DNA from: Acidobacteria bacterium 28-1 | GTDB taxonomy: Bacteria; Acidobacteriota; Blastocatellia; Pyrinomonadales; Pyrinomonadaceae | Direction: 5' to 3' | DNA: 64,000 nt | Assembly (NCBI GenBank): GCA_002050365.1 | Contig: MWYZ01000055.1 | Coordinates: 29,618-93,617, forward strand | In this document: piece after piece, positions 60,017-64,000 of the stretch | Numbering within the stretch: position 1 is the first letter of the stretch | Layout: every line of letters begins with the position of its first letter | The notes under the pieces: model-generated | Databases searched by the model: none | What the model was told of the DNA's origin: nothing | Seen by the model: the letters and a program-made list of their open reading frames with translations, nothing else | Translations under genes and position numbers: made by a program

Positions 60017-60076
60017 ACTTTCTTTTAATGAACGCAGCTAATATGAAGATTTGTGGGAAATCTAACAGATAAACAA

Positions 60077-60649
60077 ATGAAAACAATCAAATTAATGTTC
60101 CTGTTATTCGTCGGCTTGGTTTTAATCCTCTCGTCAAACAAAGACGTTTTTGCACAACAGAAGAAAAAAACAGGCAAGACTAAACGCTCTTCCGCTGTGA
60201 AGAAATCACAATCTGCTCAAGAAAAAACGCCTGCTGAAACATCTGGAAACCATTTCGCTGCTCTAACGGGGAAATGCCGATTTCAATTGATAGAGGGCTT
60301 TTTCCCCTGTAATTCTAAGGTTGCTTTCGTGCAATCAGCTAATGGACGCTCACTTATAACATTTATAAAACGTGAAAAAGGTAGAGAGATATTGTTTACT
60401 CTTTCTGGTGGCTCGGATAGGCAGCCGAACTTGGAAAACTATTATCTTAGCATTGATACGTTTAGAATGAAGAACGGTGATGACGACGAGGTTGGCGACG
60501 ACGGAATGGAAGGTGAATGTCACTTTCGTATGAACAAAACTGCTACGAACTTTTTTTCCGTCAAATGCGACGTTTACAACCGTGCTAAAGGAACTCTTTA
60601 CAATTTCTACTTGGAAAACATTACTAAGACAGACCACAAGGAGCTATAA
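60077..60649 (+). CDS. Cassette gene: secreted protein of unknown function
   Basis: This 190-aa protein is counted from the ATG at 60077. A signal peptide (core LMFLLFVGLVLILSS, end VFAQ) is followed by a basic Lys/Ser/Gln linker and a beta-rich domain with four cysteines (GKCRF, FPCNS, GECHF, VKCDV) that could form two disulfides. A DDDEVGDDG stretch may bind calcium. No family is recognised. The gene occupies most of a 777-bp cassette. Confidence 0.75.
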   Translation: MKTIKLMFLLFVGLVLILSSNKDVFAQQKKKTGKTKRSSAVKKSQSAQEKTPAETSGNHFAALTGKCRFQLIEGFFPCNSKVAFVQSANGRSLITFIKREKGREILFTLSGGSDRQPNLENYYLSIDTFRMKNGDDDEVGDDGMEGECHFRMNKTATNFFSVKCDVYNRAKGTLYNFYLENITKTDHKEL

Positions 60650-60680
60650 GTGTTGAATTGCGTGGTAAAAACAACGACGT

Positions 60681-60793
60681 GTCGAACAATTCAATGGACG
60701 TGAGGGCGAAACAGCGACTTTCTTATCGCGTTGTCCGTTAAACTTTAGCGGGCTTCTATTCGGTTTCGCCCCACGTCATCTCAACCGTTGGAC
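60681..60793 (+). other. attC site 4
   Basis: 113 bp from GTCGAAC (60681-60687) to GTTGGAC (60787-60793). Common inner arms; distinct central loop. Confidence 0.92.
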
Positions 60794-60833
60794 AACTCGT
60801 GAATGTTGAGTTGTGCCGTTGGAGAAATTAAAT

Positions 60834-61160
60834 ATGAACACTGCACCATGTCCTGACTGTCAAAATCAAGTTTCTTTTTCTGCGGTATCTTGTCCTAAAT
60901 GTGGACGGGTTATGCAGCCTGGCGATTTACCTAAGCCAGCATCGCAAACATCCGAGCAACGCTCAAAGACCAAACAGGCTTCAAGAACCAGCGCAGAAGA
61001 GTTACAATCAAAAACCAATATCGGATGTCTTATCGCCGTAGCCATTCTTTTTGCTCTAATGGCTTTCTGTTGTGTGGCTTCAAAGCAATCTCCAGAGGAC
61101 GTTGACCGAGAATTCCAAAAGACACTTGAATGGGAGCGTAAGCGGGGTGATTACAGATGA
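60834..61160 (+). CDS. Cassette gene: zinc-ribbon membrane protein
   Basis: This 108-aa protein starts at the ATG at 60834, with GGAG nine bases upstream. An N-terminal zinc ribbon (CPDCQNQVSF then CPKCGRVM) is followed by a polar Gln/Ser/Lys linker and one transmembrane helix (IGCLIAVAILFALMAFCCVA). Such zinc-ribbon plus membrane-anchor proteins are common and poorly understood. Its stop overlaps the next start (ATGA), so the cassette carries two coupled genes. Confidence 0.78.
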   Translation: MNTAPCPDCQNQVSFSAVSCPKCGRVMQPGDLPKPASQTSEQRSKTKQASRTSAEELQSKTNIGCLIAVAILFALMAFCCVASKQSPEDVDREFQKTLEWERKRGDYR

Positions 61161-61348
61161 CACAGCCAAAAAAATCCATTTCCCCGCTTACTATTGTATT
61201 GTTGATTATTATTGTGGGTTCGGTGGGCGTAATGTTTATGACCTGTCAGCAAAGTTCGGAAAGTTTTCGCAGGCACGATGAAAACGCGAATCGTTTCCGC
61301 GAAAAAATACAGCGTGAACATCAGGAACGATTGAGGCAAAATCCGTAG
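61157..61348 (+). CDS. Cassette gene: small single-pass membrane protein
   Basis: This 63-aa protein overlaps the preceding gene by four bases. One transmembrane helix (LTIVLLIIIVGSVGVMFMTC) is followed by a highly charged helical tail (RHDENANRFREKIQREHQER) likely to form a coiled coil. The pairing with a zinc-ribbon membrane protein in one cassette suggests they act together; this is inference. No family recognised. Confidence 0.7.
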   Translation: MTQPKKSISPLTIVLLIIIVGSVGVMFMTCQQSSESFRRHDENANRFREKIQREHQERLRQNP

Positions 61349-61378
61349 GCAAACCAGCGTGCTAAAGATTACGGCGTT

Positions 61379-61491
61379 GTCCAACAATTCAATGGACGTG
61401 AGGGCGAAACAGCGACTTTGTTATCACGTTGTCTTTTGAACTCAAGCGGGCTTGGTGGCGGTTTCGCCCCACGTCATCTCAACCGTTCGGC
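61379..61491 (+). other. attC site 5
   Basis: 113 bp from GTCCAAC (61379-61385) to GTTCGGC (61485-61491). Common inner arms. Confidence 0.92.
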
Positions 61492-61543
61492 TTCTTCTCG
61501 GTATCCCGAAACGAATGATTACGAAACTTACAGGAGATGATTT

Positions 61544-61780
61544 ATGAGTTTAACGCTTGATGATTTAATTAAAGAATGTCCAACTTGTAACGGAACAGGC
61601 AAAAGACAACAAACTTCTAATTCTGGCGGCGGAAGAAGTTTTGGTCAGTCGCAAGTTCTTGGAGTTTGGGGAGATGATAATTGCGAAACTTGCGGTGGAG
61701 ACGGTCGAGTAGAATTAACCGAAAGCGGCGAGGCTGTCAGACAATTCATTCAAATTTTGAAGAAACGAGGACAAGCCTAA
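61544..61780 (+). CDS. Cassette gene: small DnaJ-type zinc-finger-like protein
   Basis: This 78-aa protein has two cysteine pairs, CPTCNGTGK and CETCGGDG, matching the CxxCxGxG repeats of the DnaJ cysteine-rich domain, so it likely binds one zinc. A Gly/Ser-rich linker joins the pairs. The start has AGGAG seven bases upstream. It is the first of two genes in its cassette. Similar stand-alone zinc fingers occur as hypothetical proteins; function unknown. Confidence 0.75.
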   Translation: MSLTLDDLIKECPTCNGTGKRQQTSNSGGGRSFGQSQVLGVWGDDNCETCGGDGRVELTESGEAVRQFIQILKKRGQA

Positions 61781-61814
61781 TTTAGCTATACCCTAAATTC
61801 AAGGAGTAAATTAT

Positions 61815-62258
61815 ATGAAACTATTTTTTTTCGTTATTCTGTTTTGCGCGTTTTTCGCGGTTGAAGAAGTTTCCGCACAACGACGTTGGACGACAATTAA
61901 AAGAAGCCCTGTCAGTATCGAAATTGATGCAAATGTTCGTCGCTTACCAAACGGAAACATAACTTATTGGTCGAGATATGGCGGCTTTCAAGAAATTCTA
62001 ACGGAAGTTGACTGCGTTAATCGGCAAAGTCGTGATTTAGCGCGGAAGGATTATGATAGTTACGGAAACGTAACAGAGAATACTAAAGAAGTAGGCGAAT
62101 GGAAAAATGACAACGATTCTATGGGAAGCGACACTAATGCTCTTGTCTGTCGAGCAAACCCAAGAGGTGAAACAAAATCATCAAATACTGTGAAACGAAA
62201 AAGTTCGTCAGGCGGAAAGAAAACCAAAGCAAAACCAAAGCCAAAGAAGAAAGACTAG
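61815..62258 (+). CDS. Cassette gene: secreted protein with lysine-rich tail
   Basis: This 147-aa protein has AAGGAG ten bases before the ATG. A signal peptide (FFFVILFCAFFAVEEVSAQ) is followed by a domain of about 90 residues (RRLPNGNITYWSRYG, then VDCVNRQSRDLARKDYD and ALVCRANP, two cysteines) and a very basic tail (KRKSSSGGKKTKAKPKPKKK). The TYWSRY/CVNRQSR pattern resembles small exported proteins found with surface-adhesion or acid-stress genes, but no family is assigned. Confidence 0.72.
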   Translation: MKLFFFVILFCAFFAVEEVSAQRRWTTIKRSPVSIEIDANVRRLPNGNITYWSRYGGFQEILTEVDCVNRQSRDLARKDYDSYGNVTENTKEVGEWKNDNDSMGSDTNALVCRANPRGETKSSNTVKRKSSSGGKKTKAKPKPKKKD

Positions 62259-62272
62259 AAATGTTGCGGAAA

Positions 62273-62384
62273 GCCGAACAAATCATTGGACGTGAGGCAA
62301 AAACAGCTACTCTTTAAAACGGTTCTTCTTAAACCTTTACTTGCACGTATTCGGTTTTTGCCCACGTCAACTCAACCGTTGGGT
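62273..62384 (+). other. attC site 6
   Basis: 112 bp from GCCGAAC (62273-62279) to GTTGGGT (62378-62384). The inner arms differ from the others in a paired way: GGCAAAAAC faces GTTTTTGCC instead of GGGCGAAAC facing GTTTCGCCC, so the stem is kept. Confidence 0.92.
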
Positions 62385-62418
62385 TGCTTCTTGTATAAAT
62401 CTCAACGTGAAACTATTT

Positions 62419-63567
62419 ATGTATTTCAATCAAATTAAAACTTTCCTCTTTTTGTCGCTCTACATTTTGGTGTTGTGTTTTTCAGCTTGTGTTGATAATG
62501 AAAGATTGCAGGAACAGCGTTGGAAAGCAGAATATGACGCGAAAAATAGGGAGAAAAAAGCGCGTGAAGAAAAAGCTCTTAAACTAACTTTGAAAGGTCA
62601 TAACGCCCCAGTCAAACAAGTTACCTTTACCCCAGATGGAACAAATATCATTAGTAGTGCTGGTTCAAAAGCACTCGGTGAAATAAACATTTGGGATGTT
62701 CAAACTGGTTCGTTGCGCTCTTCTTACAAACTAAATAAGTCTTTCGACAAAATTGCTTTCTCGCCTGACGGAAAAACTTGCGCCCTAATAGTTGGTAATA
62801 ATATTGAACTTTTTGAAATTGGCACGAATCAGTCGCCCCGAATTATTAAGTTGACTCCTCCGCTTCACGCGGTTTCATTAAGCTTTTCGCCTGATGGAAG
62901 TTTGATTGCAGCGGCTGTTACAAAATACCCAAATACATCTGACGGCGCACCTTATAGATACGACGATTTCTCAGTGCAAATTTGGGATACTCAAAGCGGT
63001 AATAAAAAGGCAAACACATCCTCTGCCAAATGGGGCGGTTTTGTAGTTGATTTTTCTCCCGATGGTAAAGTAATTGGAACAAACAGCGACAAAAACGTAA
63101 TCCTTTGGGAGTCAACGGACGCCAAGATGACTTCTATCCTAAAAGGCAGAGAATTGACCGGCTTAAACCCAAATGGACAAAGTATTCCGCCGTTAAATAC
63201 AGCCTTGAAGTTTTTACCTGATAATCGTTCTGTGATAGTAGGAGACTATCAAGGTGGTTTGAGAAAGTATGATATTTCTTCTGGAAAATCAGAATACATT
63301 TCCAATGAAAGTCTCAGTTCTCCGGGAACAATTCAAACAATTAGCACTTCAAGTGACGGTAAATGGTTTGCATCTGATTCACGCGACGAAATACAAATTT
63401 TTCAAATCACGTCTGGAAACGCTAAAATTATTTTTACGCTGAAAAGCGAAATTTCAACTGATTTTTATTCTCTGTGTCTTTCGCCAGATGGCAAATATAT
63501 TGCGGCAGGTTTAGATGACAAGACAATTAAAGTTTGGGAAACAGCCGCACTACAAAATAAGGAATAG
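62419..63567 (+). CDS. Cassette gene: WD40-repeat lipoprotein
   Basis: This 382-aa protein starts at the ATG at 62419 (a GTG at 62407 is possible; longer frames begin inside attC). The N-terminal signal ends in CFSACVDN, a plausible though weak lipobox. A charged helical linker (KNREKKAREEKALK) follows. The rest is WD40/beta-propeller with repeated SPDG turns: TLKGHNAPVKQVTFTPDGT, KIAFSPDGK, SLSFSPDGS, LCLSPDGKYIAAGLDDKTIKVWE. It is likely an outer-surface or periplasmic scaffold. At 1.34 kb this is the largest complete cassette here. Confidence 0.85.
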   Translation: MYFNQIKTFLFLSLYILVLCFSACVDNERLQEQRWKAEYDAKNREKKAREEKALKLTLKGHNAPVKQVTFTPDGTNIISSAGSKALGEINIWDVQTGSLRSSYKLNKSFDKIAFSPDGKTCALIVGNNIELFEIGTNQSPRIIKLTPPLHAVSLSFSPDGSLIAAAVTKYPNTSDGAPYRYDDFSVQIWDTQSGNKKANTSSAKWGGFVVDFSPDGKVIGTNSDKNVILWESTDAKMTSILKGRELTGLNPNGQSIPPLNTALKFLPDNRSVIVGDYQGGLRKYDISSGKSEYISNESLSSPGTIQTISTSSDGKWFASDSRDEIQIFQITSGNAKIIFTLKSEISTDFYSLCLSPDGKYIAAGLDDKTIKVWETAALQNKE

Positions 63568-63613
63568 TAGTAATTTAGAAGATAATAAGAAGGTGTTCAA
63601 TTATTACGGCGCA

Positions 63614-63726
63614 ACCCAACAATTCAATGGACGTGAGGGCGAAACAGCGACTTTGTTTTAACGGTTCTCGTTTTCCCTCACGTTGCGTGTTGCCGGTTTC
63701 GCCCCACGTCATCTCAATCATTCGGC
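63614..63726 (+). other. attC site 7 (crossover G replaced by A)
   Basis: 113 bp from ACCCAAC (63614-63620) to ATTCGGC (63720-63726). The inner arms are the common type. The first base of the final GTTRRRY box, next to the crossover point, is A instead of G. Confidence 0.88.
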
Positions 63727-63755
63727 GGCTATCCTTGTCGAAAGAGGTGAAAATA

Positions 63756-64000
63756 ATGAAACAAGTTATTGCTATTGCTATCATTTTGCTCGCGGTATCG
63801 CCGTTGACATTCGGACAAACGAAAGGCAAAAAGACAAATCCGAACATTAGTGCCGAACAAGAATTGATACAGATAGAGAATGAGTTGATTGATGCCTTAT
63901 TAAAACGCGATGTGGCTGTGTTTGAGCGTTTTCTTGATGAAGATTATATTTTCACCGATTCCGGCAGTAATGTGCATTTTAAGGCGGATGTGTTGGGCTA
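63756..64000 (+). CDS. Cassette gene: exported DUF4440/SnoaL-like protein (3' end outside window)
   Basis: The ATG at 63756 has AGAGGTGA upstream. The first 81 residues are a signal peptide (IAIAIILLAVSPLTFGQ) and the start of a DUF4440 domain (ELIQIENELIDALLKRDVAVFERFLDEDYIF, then TDSGSN). The NTF2-like fold of this family forms small alpha-beta cups that bind ligands or act as enzymes or partners; the role here is unknown. The frame is open at the window edge. Confidence 0.85.
   Translation, partial: MKQVIAIAIILLAVSPLTFGQTKGKKTNPNISAEQELIQIENELIDALLKRDVAVFERFLDEDYIFTDSGSNVHFKADVLG

Noticed and set aside
58189..63726. Seven near-identical repeats at intervals could be taken for a CRISPR-like array
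   Set aside because: The repeats are 112-114 bp and lie 0.5-1.3 kb apart around genes, with GTTRRRY/RYYYAAC ends. They are attC sites. No cas gene is present.

Overview
The window looks like the chromosome of a Gram-negative Acidobacteriota bacterium, most likely Blastocatellia (Pyrinomonadaceae-like). This is inferred from gene content and no database search was made. LpxD, WaaF and GmhB imply an outer membrane with heptose-containing LPS. The tail of a TonB-dependent receptor, many secreted beta-propeller and FG-GAP proteins, a winged-helix/ATPase/TolB regulator, tandem amidohydrolases and GH92/GH47 mannosidases are all typical of that group.

Layout. 1-3.7 kb: receptor tail, a GT4 glycosyltransferase and an arsenosugar-type cluster (DUF2064 transferase, AhpD-like protein, ArsS). 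3.7-10.6 kb: secreted M28 peptidase, PQQ-like propeller, GH92 mannosidase and a decayed GH47 mannosidase. 10.6-16.6 kb: dnaG, a toxin-antitoxin module overlapping its start codon, a cluster of broken toxin-antitoxin genes, and mutS2. 16.7-26.9 kb: small proteins, three tandem amidohydrolases, a YncE-like propeller, a cation/proton exchanger, a small membrane protein and an SDR. 27.1-31.8 kb: a very large regulator split by an exact 152-bp tandem duplication. 31.9-35.4 kb: haloperoxidase-like and FG-GAP proteins. 35.6-46.9 kb: lpxD, three Uma2 paralogs, priA, a class A PBP, a K+ channel and a lipoprotein. 47-50.6 kb: LPS-heptose genes and a cupin. 51-54.9 kb: a lipoprotein and a 1050-aa FG-GAP protein. 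55.3-56.6 kb: an ISAs1-type insertion sequence. 56.7 kb: tRNA-Lys.

The main find is a chromosomal (sedentary) integron from 57068 to the right edge. It has an integron integrase on the minus strand, a candidate attI with a TATAAT box beside it, and seven nearly identical 112-114 bp attC sites, all in one orientation. The sites delimit an ORF-less first cassette and six complete coding cassettes; an eighth cassette runs off the window. Compensatory base changes in the attC stems support a conserved folded structure. Most cargo is exported or membrane-bound: an alpha/beta hydrolase with an in-frame stop, secreted proteins of unknown function, a zinc-ribbon membrane protein, a WD40 lipoprotein and a DUF4440 protein. 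Two cassettes carry two genes each.

A second theme is a dense family of heptanucleotide-type repeats and hairpins. They lie between genes and also inside them: in-frame blocks in mutS2 and the PQQ-like protein, signal-peptide cores of a peptidase and an amidohydrolase, and stop codons of several genes. Gene decay is frequent: GH47, PIN and DUF3368-type toxins, an ABC ATPase tail, a short ORF with an internal TAG, the split regulator and the interrupted hydrolase cassette.
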